Source: Oscillospiraceae bacterium (lineage in GTDB: Bacteria > Bacillota_A > Clostridia > Oscillospirales > Ruminococcaceae). From it: 64,000 nucleotides of DNA. Under the pieces are notes generated by a model, which searched no databases, was not told the origin of the DNA, and saw nothing but the letters and a program-made list of their open reading frames with translations. The translations under genes and the position numbers were made by a program. The stretch lies in NCBI GenBank assembly GCA_017523995.1, contig JAFWUX010000081.1, positions 1 to 64,000 on the forward strand. Reading direction: 5' to 3'. This document shows, piece after piece, positions 1-8,839 of the stretch. Every line of letters starts with the position of its first letter. The first letter of the stretch is position 1.

Positions 1-153
1 CTTGTCAAAGTTCTAAGTGCATGCCTGCAATTCTGTTTTGTCGGCATGAACCCCATCGCCTGTACAAGGTTGAGTTCACGTACCGACTAACACCTTTGCC
101 AAACCGGTCATTTCGTCTCCTTGTCCGGTTCGCAGCACCCGCTGTATTTCTAG
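1..153 (-). ncRNA. possible structured RNA, perhaps group II intron 5' part
   Basis: No convincing protein is encoded here. Read on the minus strand, the segment has the look of a folded RNA: short complementary patches and stretches such as GTTAGTCGGTACGTGAACTC that remind me of the 5' domain of bacterial group II introns. If so, the ribozyme would run leftward out of the window and its reverse transcriptase would lie beyond position 1. This rests on remembered similarity only; it could equally be decayed sequence. Confidence 0.25.
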
Positions 154-300
154 TGAGGAGTGAGAAGTGAGAAGTGAGGAGTTGCGGTGTCCGCTGCGCG
201 GACGGATTTATAATTGAGTGAGGAGATAGGAGTGAGATGCTGATGAAAATGAGAAATTAGAAATTGCGGTGTCCGCTTCACAGACATATTTATAATTATT
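154..300. repeat. short direct repeats in gene-free DNA
   Basis: The start is made of GTGAGAAGT/GTGAGGAGT-like units. Two diverged copies of TTGCGGTGTCCGCTgcGCGGA followed by 'tttataatt' lie near 183-215 and 264-298. GTGTCCGC...GCGGAC can fold as a small hairpin. From 301 to 442 I see nothing identifiable. The short open frames around 533-1232 lack ribosome binding sites and are not supported as genes. Confidence 0.5.
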
Positions 301-442
301 TACAATTATTTGCGATGAAGGGAACGGGAAAATTGGTGTGCCCCTCTACTAAGGGGTGCCAAATCGGCAAAAGTTAGACGGTTGCGTGCAACTTTTCAAA
401 AAGTTTGCATAAAGATTTATGTTTCATACTGCTTTTTGTGCA

Positions 443-487
443 AAAGCCGCCGAAACGGGCATTTTGCTCATTTCAGCGGCTTTATAA
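443..487. terminator. hairpin, terminator-like
   Basis: Arms AAAGCCGC and GCGGCTTT (443-450 and 476-483) with further pairing of GAAA/TTTC enclose a loop. A T-rich stretch follows on the minus side. It is a second, backup stop for leftward transcription from the ABC operon. Confidence 0.5.
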
Positions 488-586
488 TTATATATTTTAC
501 TATGATCGGGACGATAGACTTTATCCCTTCATTTGAACTATTCGGACTTTAGCCTATCGGCGGCACGCCCTGCGTGCTGCGTGCTG

Positions 587-627
587 CAAAAGCCGCTGAA
601 TGAGCTTTTTTCACTCGTTCAGCGGCT
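587..627 (-). terminator. terminator of the ABC/DUF4340 operon
   Basis: A 14-base arm AGCCGCTGAATGAG (591-604) pairs with CTCGTTCAGCGGCT (614-627), with one mismatch. On the minus strand the stem is followed by TTTT. It lies about 95 bases past the DUF4340 stop codon. Confidence 0.65.
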
Positions 628-650
628 TCATCTATATTTGCATATTCTAA

Positions 651-717
651 GGGACAATGTCCCTTTGGCGCAGTTTGGGCGCGCAGCCCATTATCAATCC
701 ATCGCGGAGCGATACCG
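651..717. repeat. copy of the dispersed hairpin-rich intergenic repeat
   Basis: Contains GGGACAATGTCCC (a perfect small hairpin), then a GGGCGCGCAGCCC hairpin, then 'attatcaatccatcgcgg' and a GCGAT...ATCGC-like end. The same blocks recur near 24271, 24588, 38759, 40890, 44251 and 52950. It abuts the 3' end of the DUF4340 gene. Confidence 0.6.
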
Positions 718-722
718 GTTTC

Positions 723-2132
723 TTATTTCAGCGCGGCGAGGAGCATCTGGTAGCGGTCGGTGATGCTGCCGGAACTGGTAAATCTGTTCAGACGCACGGT
801 CAGACCGGTGTAAGTGCCGTTCTTCACCAGATAGAAATCATTGGTACCCTTTTCGATGAAATCAAGTGTTGTTTTGCCGCCCTTCTGCTCTGTGTAAATG
901 ATCTGCATGGCGGGCTCTTTTTCCATATCAGGCTGCTCATCCAGATGCACCTCCGAGAATTTCAGCGTCGCGATCGTGCGGTAGAGCGTCTGATAGAGCT
1001 GCATGATGTTCTCATCGTTTTTCGCGGTGATGTCAATATCGCCGAGGCTGTACTGCCCGTTTGCATAGTCGAGATACAGCGTTTCGTGCAGATCGTAATA
1101 GCTGCCCATGTCGATCTCCACGGATTTGAGCTCCCTGATATCGGGCTCGACGCAGTAGGGGTACATCAAAGTTGTGATGTCCTGCTCTGTGAACGAAACC
1201 TCTGCGCGGTTGATGCGGAACAGCTGCTTTGAGTTCACGTAGTAGCCGTAAATCTGCGTTTCTGCCTCGTTGCTCGTGACCATGTCACCGAACCAGATTT
1301 CCTCCTTCATGTCGATGTCGCCGAGCGTGCCTTCCAGCCAGAGCTTCGTGTGCGGCTTGTCGAGACCGTACTGCGCAAGATCCGCCGGATCCTTTTCGAG
1401 ATAGGCGTCAATCTGCACGCGGACGATGCTGTTCATCATCTCGCTGACATCCGAATCCGAGAGCGGGAATGCGGCAGGCTGGAGCATCTCCCACAGATTG
1501 TCGCTGTTCTTCCGGATTTCGATTTTGGTTTCGCCGTCCTGTTCTACTTTGTAGTAGTTGACGAGCGAGGTACTGGTATCAAACAGATAGCGGTTTTTCA
1601 GCGAATTGAGTGTCGAGCAGAAAACCGTTCCGCTGTTGTAGTCGATTGTGTAGACATCGTTTGAGCCGTCGATCATGGCGTAGTAGGCGTCATAGGTCGG
1701 GGTTGCGTCGCCGACATAGATGATATACGGATGCTCCTTGCCGGTATCGGTTGTGTAGATTTTGACCGAGATGGGGTCCTGAAAGCCGTAGACATCGGTG
1801 TTCTGGCAGTCGAAGGCGACCGTTTTCAGGGATTTGAGCCCGCAGGCGTAATTGCAGATTGCCGAGACCGCGTAAACATTGACATTGAACTTGTCGCCCT
1901 CGGAGATTTCCCATGTGCGCGCGGTGCCGTTCCATGTGAAGACGGTTTTGCCCTCCTCATTGTTCAGCTCGATGTCTGTCACGGCATCCGGATCAATCTG
2001 CAGGAGCTGCTTTGCATCGCCGACATGCGCCTTTTCCTCCTGCTGCTTGCTGCGGCGGTCCACAACGATGAACAGCACGGTCAAAAGGACGGCGGCTGCG
2101 CCGAGTATCCAGATCCAACGAAGCTGCTTCAT
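723..2132 (-). CDS. DUF4340 domain protein, Gld-type ABC system
   Basis: A 469-residue protein with one N-terminal membrane anchor (about residues 6-24) followed by a positively charged stretch and a long extracytoplasmic region. The layout and the repeated 'YGLDKP'/'YGFQDP'-like motifs match the DUF4340 family, usually encoded last in operons with a GldG-like protein. Its start overlaps the upstream GldG-like gene by four bases (ATGA), so the two are translationally coupled. The role of DUF4340 is unknown; in Bacteroidetes relatives the neighbouring gldA/F/G genes serve gliding and secretion, but here a transport or cell-envelope role is only inferred. The stop is followed by terminator hairpins. 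Confidence 0.8.
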   Translation of the reverse strand: MKQLRWIWILGAAAVLLTVLFIVVDRRSKQQEEKAHVGDAKQLLQIDPDAVTDIELNNEEGKTVFTWNGTARTWEISEGDKFNVNVYAVSAICNYACGLKSLKTVAFDCQNTDVYGFQDPISVKIYTTDTGKEHPYIIYVGDATPTYDAYYAMIDGSNDVYTIDYNSGTVFCSTLNSLKNRYLFDTSTSLVNYYKVEQDGETKIEIRKNSDNLWEMLQPAAFPLSDSDVSEMMNSIVRVQIDAYLEKDPADLAQYGLDKPHTKLWLEGTLGDIDMKEEIWFGDMVTSNEAETQIYGYYVNSKQLFRINRAEVSFTEQDITTLMYPYCVEPDIRELKSVEIDMGSYYDLHETLYLDYANGQYSLGDIDITAKNDENIMQLYQTLYRTIATLKFSEVHLDEQPDMEKEPAMQIIYTEQKGGKTTLDFIEKGTNDFYLVKNGTYTGLTVRLNRFTSSGSITDRYQMLLAALK

Positions 2133-3601
2133 GCGTCCTTCCTCCTCAGCCAGATCACAACGCCTGCTGCGGCGACGAGTACCGGGAATCCGATAAAGAG
2201 CGCGATCAGTCCGCTTGCCTCGCCCGAGCCGTTGACATCGAGACTGTCAAAGGTGCGCTCCTTGTTCTGGATGTTCATATCCAGATCGGAGTTATACATC
2301 CATGTGACCGAGGTCAGGAAGAGCTGGAGCGGGTTGATGAAATACGCATTGCCTGCGCCTTCATCGGTGAGGAAATCCGAGGAGCCGAAGACGATCAGTT
2401 TGGAGTTTTCGTGCTCGGTGTCGATGACATACATCGAGAGCACGAGGTTCTGACCTTCGACGGTCTGCGGATCGAGCGGCGTGCCGCCCGCCGGAACGGA
2501 TTTTGCGGTGGTCTGTGTGCGGATCAGCGTATCTGCGATCAGCTTGCCGTAGTTTGTGCCGTAGACGGTGTAGAAGCTGCGCGAAGACGGCATATAGGTG
2601 ACGATGTTGTTGACATTCGGCAGCAGACCGGAGGTGAGATCCTCGCCGGTCTCGGTGTTTGCCTGAATGATATCGCACATCATCGCGTAGGTATCCTTGT
2701 GCGAGCGGCGGTTTGCGTCCGTTTCCTCAACACGGTCATAGTTCATGCCGACGCAGTAATTGCTGAGCAGCGTTTCGAGATTCCGGTAGACTGTTTTGGA
2801 GTCATCCGGATTCATCAGGACGCTGATGTGTCCGCCCTTCTGCGTATAGGCGAGGATCTTTTTGTATTCCTCGTCCGTCAGATCGGAGCGCGGGGAAGCA
2901 ATGACCAGAATGCAGCAGTCATCCGGAATCTGTGTGCCGGTCATCAGGTTCAGCTCCTTGGCGCCGTAGTTGTAGTTGCCGAGGTTTGCAGAGAGCTGTG
3001 TCATCTTGGAGAGCGGCACCTCATCGTGGCCGGAAAGGAAGTAGACCGTCGGCATGATGCCGTCCACAACGCTTTTCATATAGCCGGTGAAATAGTTTTC
3101 TGCGCGGAACTCCGCACCGATGATGCGTTCATCCGCATCGGTCTTGTAGGTGTACATCAATGAACCCGGCAGGCGCTTGACCATGTTATTATATGAGAAC
3201 AGGAAATCGCCCGAGGAGAGATTGTAGATGCCGTCGGGATTGATCTTGCGCAGCGATTCCGGATCGGTATCCGGATCGAAGTCGATCAGGTTGAAGCACG
3301 GATGCTCCTTGTAGGCGAGCAGCGTGCGGTAAAGCGCGAGGCATTCGAGATCCTCTGAGAGATCCTCGAGCTTCGTCAGGAAGTAGACATCGACTGTGAT
3401 GCCCTTTGCATCGAGCTCGTCCAGATAGTTTTTGGTGGTGTCGGTCAGCGTATACATGCTGTTCGGCGTCATATCAAAATTGATATTGAGCCGCTCGATG
3501 ATCAGATTGAGCGGAACTGCGACGGCGAGCACGAGGATCGCGAGAATCCATGCAAGCGCCGTATACCGCTTGTTCTTCGCAGTAATTGATGCTTTATCCA
3601 T
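2129..3601 (-). CDS. GldG-like ABC transport auxiliary membrane protein
   Basis: 490 residues. A transmembrane segment at about 14-34 is followed by a large extracytoplasmic domain and a second membrane helix near the C-terminus (about 463-483), ending in RRKDA. The start of the outer domain ('MYTLTDTTKNYLDEL') is typical of the GldG/ABC-type uncharacterised transport family, which resembles the IFT52-like fold. It follows the permease by 14 bases and overlaps the DUF4340 gene by four bases. It probably assembles with the permease and ATPase in the membrane; the substrate is unknown. Confidence 0.8.
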   Translation of the reverse strand: MDKASITAKNKRYTALAWILAILVLAVAVPLNLIIERLNINFDMTPNSMYTLTDTTKNYLDELDAKGITVDVYFLTKLEDLSEDLECLALYRTLLAYKEHPCFNLIDFDPDTDPESLRKINPDGIYNLSSGDFLFSYNNMVKRLPGSLMYTYKTDADERIIGAEFRAENYFTGYMKSVVDGIMPTVYFLSGHDEVPLSKMTQLSANLGNYNYGAKELNLMTGTQIPDDCCILVIASPRSDLTDEEYKKILAYTQKGGHISVLMNPDDSKTVYRNLETLLSNYCVGMNYDRVEETDANRRSHKDTYAMMCDIIQANTETGEDLTSGLLPNVNNIVTYMPSSRSFYTVYGTNYGKLIADTLIRTQTTAKSVPAGGTPLDPQTVEGQNLVLSMYVIDTEHENSKLIVFGSSDFLTDEGAGNAYFINPLQLFLTSVTWMYNSDLDMNIQNKERTFDSLDVNGSGEASGLIALFIGFPVLVAAAGVVIWLRRKDA

Positions 3602-3615
3602 TGCAGTTTCCCTCC

Positions 3616-4347
3616 TCAGCCTCTGCTCCAGCGGCGCTTCTCAATAATAATGATCGTCCAGATCAGCACCACGAGCGTAATCGAAATAAAGAATGTGAGA
3701 TCAGCGAGGCTGAAAAGTCCCTGCGAGAATGCGCCGAATCTTGTTTCCGTTGAGAACCATGTAAAGATCTTTGCAACAACCGGCAGCGACTGAATCAGAT
3801 CGGACTGCGTGAGGTTGTCCAGAAAGATCACGGCGATCATTGCCGCTTCTCCGAAAACCGCTGCAAGGATCGGGTTGTCCGTCAGCGCGGACATCATGAT
3901 GCCGATTGCGATGCAGACAAGACTCCACAGGAAGAATCCGAGATAGCCGCAGACAAGGCTGGAGCCGATCACGGAGCCCTTGATGAATGCAACCAGCGGG
4001 AAGAACAGCGAGAGCACCATCATCAGCAGGAAGACCGTTGCAACGGCAAAGAACTTTGCAAACACAACCTGCGGAATCGTGATCGGTGCGGAAAGCCAGA
4101 TCGTTTCCGTTTTGGACTTGCGCTCCTCGGCAAAGGTACGCATTGTCAGCAGCGGAATCAGGAAGATGAAATAGAAAAAGCTGTTATAGAAGATATTGGA
4201 GAAAGAGAATTTCAGCACGCTGGAATCCATATTGGAGATGGAGTTGATGAAGCTCAGCGAGAACACCATCAGAAACAGGGCGCTGACCACATAAGCAAAC
4301 GGAGAGCAGAAGTAGGACTGCACCTCCTTTTTATAAAGCGCAAACAT
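3616..4347 (-). CDS. ABC transporter permease (GldF/ABC-2 type)
   Basis: 243 residues with about six hydrophobic helices, an N-terminal 'LYKKEVQSYFCSPFAYV' amphipathic start and the 'LLTMRTFAEERKSKTETIWL' loop that is diagnostic of GldF/NosY-like ABC-2 permeases. The ATG overlaps the ATPase stop codon in TGATG, so it is coupled to the ATP-binding subunit. It should form the membrane channel of the four-gene export system. The substrate cannot be inferred. Confidence 0.88.
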   Translation of the reverse strand: MFALYKKEVQSYFCSPFAYVVSALFLMVFSLSFINSISNMDSSVLKFSFSNIFYNSFFYFIFLIPLLTMRTFAEERKSKTETIWLSAPITIPQVVFAKFFAVATVFLLMMVLSLFFPLVAFIKGSVIGSSLVCGYLGFFLWSLVCIAIGIMMSALTDNPILAAVFGEAAMIAVIFLDNLTQSDLIQSLPVVAKIFTWFSTETRFGAFSQGLFSLADLTFFISITLVVLIWTIIIIEKRRWSRG

Positions 4348-5420
4348 CAGTCCTTCGCCTCCTTTTCGGTTTCTTCGGTTTCGTCAGCTTCTGCTTCGGA
4401 TGCCGCCTTCTTTGCGGCTTCCTCCGCTTCGCGCTGTCTGTCCATCTCTTTGCCGAGCTCCTCGAATGCCTCCTCGCGCGACTGTGCGCGGGTCGGGGCG
4501 GTCAGCTTGACAAAGACATCCTCGAGGCTCGATTTGACCGATGTGATCTCGAGCACCATGCAGTCCTCGGCGATCAGGCGCGCCATCAGCGGCTTGCGCA
4601 CGGACTCGGATTCCGCCGTAACGGTAAATGCATTGACGCCCTGCGAATCGAACTCGACCTCATCGACCGAGCGGACGCCCTCCGTATTCCGGATGATATC
4701 CGTGACCTTTGTGATCTCGCCCTCGACCTTGAGGCGGAGCTTGAGATCGCCGCCGACCGTCGATTCCAGATGCTCGATTGTATCGACTGCGCGGATCTGT
4801 CCCTTATTGATAATGACCACGCGCTCACAGACGGCGGTCACCTCTGCGAGGATGTGCGTCGAGAATATAATAGTATGCTCCCGCGCAAGATCCTGAATCA
4901 GGCGGCGCACCTCCATGACCTGTGTCGGGTCCAGACCGACTGTCGGTTCATCGAGAATCAGGAATTTCGGCGAGCCGAGCAGTGCCATCGCAAAGCCGAC
5001 ACGCTGCCGGTAACCTTTGGAAAGGTTGCCGATGATCCGCTTCTGGACATCGGTGATATGCAGGCGCTCCATCGCGTTTTCGACCTGCTTCTGACGGTCG
5101 GCGCGCGGCACGCCTTTGAGTCCTGCCGCAAAGTTCAGATAGTCACGCACGCGCATATCCGGATAAACCGGCGGAATCTCCGGCAGATAGCCGATGCGCC
5201 GCTTGACCTCAAGCGGTTCCTTTGAGATGTCATAGCCGTCTACCAGCACGGTACCTGAGGTAGAGGGCAGACATCCGGTGATCATGTTCATCGTGGTGGA
5301 TTTGCCGGCGCCGTTCGGTCCGAGAAAGCCCAGCACTTCATGATCGCCGACGGTGAAGGAGATATCCTGCACAGCCGGATGCGAGCCGTAAAATTTTGTG
5401 AGGTTTTTGATCTCAACCAT
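4347..5420 (-). CDS. ABC transporter ATP-binding protein (GldA-like)
   Basis: 357 residues. Walker A GPNGAGKST is at residues 34-42; the signature LSKGYRQR and the Walker B with LDEPTVGLDP follow, then the switch His in 'FSTHIL'. After the ATPase core there is a C-terminal extension rich in Glu, Lys and Ala, probably a charged helical tail. I chose the ATG giving MVEIKNLTKFYG because the ABC domain begins directly there and AAAGGGG lies upstream; the frame stays open for 24 more codons, but these look like leader. First gene of a four-gene operon with a permease, a GldG-like protein and DUF4340. Confidence 0.9.
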   Translation of the reverse strand: MVEIKNLTKFYGSHPAVQDISFTVGDHEVLGFLGPNGAGKSTTMNMITGCLPSTSGTVLVDGYDISKEPLEVKRRIGYLPEIPPVYPDMRVRDYLNFAAGLKGVPRADRQKQVENAMERLHITDVQKRIIGNLSKGYRQRVGFAMALLGSPKFLILDEPTVGLDPTQVMEVRRLIQDLAREHTIIFSTHILAEVTAVCERVVIINKGQIRAVDTIEHLESTVGGDLKLRLKVEGEITKVTDIIRNTEGVRSVDEVEFDSQGVNAFTVTAESESVRKPLMARLIAEDCMVLEITSVKSSLEDVFVKLTAPTRAQSREEAFEELGKEMDRQREAEEAAKKAASEAEADETEETEKEAKD

Positions 5421-5855
5421 GTTTTCCGCAAAGCCCCTTTCATCATTGCAAGAAATTGCTAAAAGATTGAAAATATGTGCCGCGTGATGCATCGCCGGTT
5501 ACCCGTTTCCGGCGGTGCCGACGGCAAGACATATTCATTTTATTATCGCAAAATAAGATGAACAGAATATGAACAAACTGTGTACGGATTATAAATCTAT
5601 ACGGAGAGGATGATTCCGCAGGGTTCATGCCGCGGCTGCACACCGTTCCGGCAGCGGCACATACGCCCCGATTATACTATATATAGAATAGCGGGTGCAT
5701 GTGTTCGGGATGTGTCAGCAGACGGAAAAATACGGAAAAATACAGAATGTAAAATTCCGGGCAATTATGAACGGCAAAATAAACAAAAATATAAAACCTG
5801 ATTTGGTGAAGTATCCGAAAAGCGCAACGGGGAGCGGATGTTTCGTGACAAAGGC
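5421..5855. other. intergenic region between ABC operon and cellulase
   Basis: AT-rich divergent spacer. The promoter of the leftward ABC operon should be here, but I could not pick a -35/-10 pair with good spacing. A small CGGCGGTGCCG palindrome lies near 5510. No gene is supported. Confidence 0.4.
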
Positions 5856-5884
5856 TTGACAAAGGTCAGAAAAATAATTATAAT
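5856..5884 (+). promoter_or_regulatory. sigma-A promoter of the GH48 cellulase
   Basis: Perfect consensus TTGACA (5856-5861), 17 bases, TATAAT (5879-5884). It leaves an untranslated leader of roughly 245 bases before the GH48 start codon, long enough to hold regulatory structure. Such a strong match suggests high expression. Confidence 0.85.
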
Positions 5885-6137
5885 GAAAACAGGTACTGTA
5901 TAGGTGTCTCTATATGCATTTGCGGCGCAGGTTTCCGGTCATTGGAACGGATGCCGGATCGGGAACGATCGCTCAAAATGCTGCGGATACCGTTACAGAA
6001 TCGGTGCGGCATTCCTCGGCACGGGAAAGGCTGCCGCTCACGTACCCGCAAAATGCACAGTCCGCAGCTTCTCGGACTGGCCGTGCATCCATTCAGAAGC
6101 GAAAATCTATCAAATTCTACGAGAGGGGAAAAAAAGA

Positions 6138-8666
6138 ATGCAATTCAAGAAGAACAGAGCAATTCTCGCTGCCGTGCTGGCAGCAGCAATGGCATCCAGC
6201 GCTCTGCTGTCCGTCTCCGCTTCGGCTTTTGAAAAGCGTACAAAGCCTGAGAAGTTCGGCGATAAGACCTATGCACAGCGTTTCATGTCACTGTATGATG
6301 ATGTCTACACCCACGGTAAGGACAACGGCTACCTGAGCAAGGACGGCGTTCCGTATCACTCCGTTGAGGAGCTGATCTGTGAGGCTCCGGACTACGGCCA
6401 CGAGACCACTTCCGAGGCTATGTCCTACATCGTCTGGATCGCAGCTATGCACGATAACCTCGTCAAGGATGGCGTGGTTGACGGCGCTTCCGGCTCCGAC
6501 CTGGCTGATGCTTGGAAGACCCTTGAGGCCCTGATTCCTTCAAAGGATCAGCAGGCTGGTTTCTTCACACAGTCCTCCCTGAGCGCACAGGTTTCTGCTG
6601 AGCATCCGGACAGCATCGAGAAGTATCCGGCTGAGGGCAGCTCTTCCAACACCGGTTCCAACCCGATGCACAGCAAGTTCACCTCCGCTTACAGCAGCGA
6701 AGGCAGAGAGTATCTGCTGCACTGGCTGGCTGACGTTGATGACTGGTATGGCTTCGGCGGTTCTGCCCGCGGCGAAAAGGGTGATCTGACATTCATCAAC
6801 ACCTTCCAGCGCGGCGACCAGGAATCCTGCTTCGAGACCATTCCGCATCCGTCCATCGAGACCCTGAAGTACGGCGCATCCGGTCAGGGCATGAAGTTCG
6901 CATTCCAGTCTTCTACTTCCGAGTCCTGGTCCTACACCAACGCTCCGGACGCTGAAGACCGTGCAATCCAGGCTGCTTTCGCAGCAGACCGCTGGGGCGT
7001 CGGCAACAAGGACGTTTCCGCTAAGGCCGGTATGATGGGTGACTTCTGCCGTAACGATATGTACGATAAGTACTACAAGGAGATCGGCTGCCAGAACATG
7101 CAGTCCGCTTCTGCAGGCGACAAGGGCAAGCACTATCTGATGGCTTGGTACACCGCATGGGGCGGCGACGGCAGCTCCCAGCACTCTTGGGCATGGCAGA
7201 TCGGCTGCTCGCATGCACATCAGTTCTATCAGAACCCGCTGGCAGCTTTCGGTCTGCTCTATGATTCCGATCTCAACAGCGGCATGAAGGCTGAGGGCGC
7301 AACCAAGGACTATGAGGATTCCCTCACCCGTCAGCTCGAGATGTATCTCTGGCTGTCTTCCGCTGAAGGTCCGTTCGCAGGCGGCTGCACCAACTGCTGG
7401 ATGGGCGACTATGAAAAGTATCCGAGCGGCATTCCGCAGTTCCACAAGATGGCTTACATCGAGCAGCCGGTTTACGCTGACCCGGGTTCCAACAACTGGA
7501 CCGGTAACCAGTACTGGGCAACCCAGCGTCTTGCTGAGCTGTACTATCTGGTTTGCCAGGATTCCACCTACTCCTCCAAGGGCTCTTCCATCACGCCCGG
7601 CGGCGTGAGCATCAAGGAAGCTCTGAAGACTGTCCTCGACAAGTGGGTTGACTTCTTCCTCAGCGAGACCACCATCGACGACAAGGGCGATTTCAAGGTC
7701 CCGTCCAGCCTGAAGTGGTCCGGTGCTCCGAACGACTGGAGCGGTAAGTATGCTGATAACTCCAGCCTGCACGCAACAGTTGCCGGCTACCAGAACACCG
7801 ACCTCGGCTGCGTTTGCTCTTTTGCAAACACGCTGATCTACTATGCTGCAGCAAACGGCGTGAAGGATACTGAGGCTTCTGCAACCGGTTCTAACGCTGA
7901 GAAGGCTCTCTACACCGCACAGCAGCTCCTCGACCGTACATGGGCAAATGCTCGTGACAACATCGGTCTGACCAGAATTGACCACAACGGTTCGCTGGCT
8001 CGTTTCTGGGAGCAGGAAGTCGATACCGACGGCAAGACGGGTAAATATCCGTATGGCTACGAGGTTGGTCCGGGCTCCAAGTTCATCGACATCCGCGAGA
8101 TGTATAAGGATCCGGGTCAGTCCTACTCCGATCTGTATGCAAAGCTCGAAGAAGCATACAAGAAGGATAAGGCAGAAGGCGCTGAGATGAAGGAATTCTC
8201 CGGCTCCTACTCCTACGGTATGGACTGCGCAACTGACTGCAGCGCGTTCAAGAACGTTGAAAAAGTTGACCTTGAGTACCACAGATTCTGGCACGCTGGC
8301 GATATCCTGATGGGTCTCGGCACCATGGCTGAGCTCTATCCGAATATGATTCCGACTCCGGTTGGCGGTGAGCCGGTACAGACCACTGAGCCCCCTGTCA
8401 CCACTGAGCCGTCTGATCCCGGCAAAACCGACTGGGGTAATGTCAACGAATCCGACGGTGCCACTCCTGAGGCACGTGTGGATGTTTCCGACGCTGTTCT
8501 GCTTGCTCGCTTCTGCGCTGAGGATACAAAGGCAACGATTACTGCGCAGGGCAAGAAGAACGCAGACGTAAACGCAAGCGGCGCTCCGGATAAGAACGAT
8601 ACCATCAAGATTCTGAAGTTCATCGCAAAGATCATTCCGTACACCGATCTTGGTAAGGCTGACTAA
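6138..8666 (+). CDS. GH48 processive cellulase with dockerin
   Basis: 842 residues. The reducing-end cellobiohydrolase of the GH48 family is the key exoglucanase of cellulosomes. A signal peptide (residues 1 to about 30, ending SVSASA) is followed by the catalytic domain to about 745. The motif EAPDYGHETTSEA holds the general acid Glu (residue 93, in TTSEA, matching Glu87 of C. thermocellum CelS); 'NTFQRG', 'AWYTAWGG' and 'EYHRFWH' are family blocks. A Pro/Thr linker (TTEPPVTTEPSDP) leads to a C-terminal dockerin with two repeats. The start at 6138 has GAGAGGGG upstream and gives the signal peptide; the frame is open back to 5904 but that part has no homology. Codons favour AAG, AAC, TTC and GCT, as in highly expressed genes. 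It has its own promoter and terminator. Confidence 0.95.
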   Translation: MQFKKNRAILAAVLAAAMASSALLSVSASAFEKRTKPEKFGDKTYAQRFMSLYDDVYTHGKDNGYLSKDGVPYHSVEELICEAPDYGHETTSEAMSYIVWIAAMHDNLVKDGVVDGASGSDLADAWKTLEALIPSKDQQAGFFTQSSLSAQVSAEHPDSIEKYPAEGSSSNTGSNPMHSKFTSAYSSEGREYLLHWLADVDDWYGFGGSARGEKGDLTFINTFQRGDQESCFETIPHPSIETLKYGASGQGMKFAFQSSTSESWSYTNAPDAEDRAIQAAFAADRWGVGNKDVSAKAGMMGDFCRNDMYDKYYKEIGCQNMQSASAGDKGKHYLMAWYTAWGGDGSSQHSWAWQIGCSHAHQFYQNPLAAFGLLYDSDLNSGMKAEGATKDYEDSLTRQLEMYLWLSSAEGPFAGGCTNCWMGDYEKYPSGIPQFHKMAYIEQPVYADPGSNNWTGNQYWATQRLAELYYLVCQDSTYSSKGSSITPGGVSIKEALKTVLDKWVDFFLSETTIDDKGDFKVPSSLKWSGAPNDWSGKYADNSSLHATVAGYQNTDLGCVCSFANTLIYYAAANGVKDTEASATGSNAEKALYTAQQLLDRTWANARDNIGLTRIDHNGSLARFWEQEVDTDGKTGKYPYGYEVGPGSKFIDIREMYKDPGQSYSDLYAKLEEAYKKDKAEGAEMKEFSGSYSYGMDCATDCSAFKNVEKVDLEYHRFWHAGDILMGLGTMAELYPNMIPTPVGGEPVQTTEPPVTTEPSDPGKTDWGNVNESDGATPEARVDVSDAVLLARFCAEDTKATITAQGKKNADVNASGAPDKNDTIKILKFIAKIIPYTDLGKAD

Positions 8667-8695
8667 TCCGGTCTTCCGTTAATCGAAACTTAATA

Positions 8696-8730
8696 ATAAG
8701 AGCACGTCTTTTGGCGTGCTCTTATTTTTT
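8696..8730 (+). terminator. terminator of the cellulase gene
   Basis: Eleven-base perfect arms ATAAGAGCACG (8696-8706) and CGTGCTCTTAT (8715-8725) followed by a T-run. About 30 bases after the stop codon. Confidence 0.92.
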
Positions 8731-8744
8731 GTTGCATTTATCCC

Positions 8745-8773
8745 TTGATTTTCCTGTGGATTTATGGTATACT
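8745..8773 (+). promoter_or_regulatory. promoter of the yicC-rsgA gene run
   Basis: TTGATT (8745-8750), 17 bases, TATACT (8768-8773). It lies directly after the cellulase terminator and about 65 bases before yicC. Confidence 0.7.
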
Positions 8774-8839
8774 ATATAGTGATGAACTATGAGTATATTA
8801 TGGAATAACATACTATATTGAAAAGAGGGATTGCTGATT

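Noticed and set aside
533..1232. Plus-strand open frames before and over the DUF4340 gene
   Set aside because: No ribosome binding sites or recognisable domains; they overlap terminator hairpins, a repeat and the real minus-strand gene.
5904..6137. N-terminal extension of the GH48 protein
   Set aside because: In frame and open, but no ribosome binding site and no homology; the ATG at 6138 gives a proper signal peptide.
6540..8294. Antisense open frame of 584 codons opposite the GH48 gene
   Set aside because: No domain or ribosome binding site; strong codon bias of the plus-strand gene explains it.
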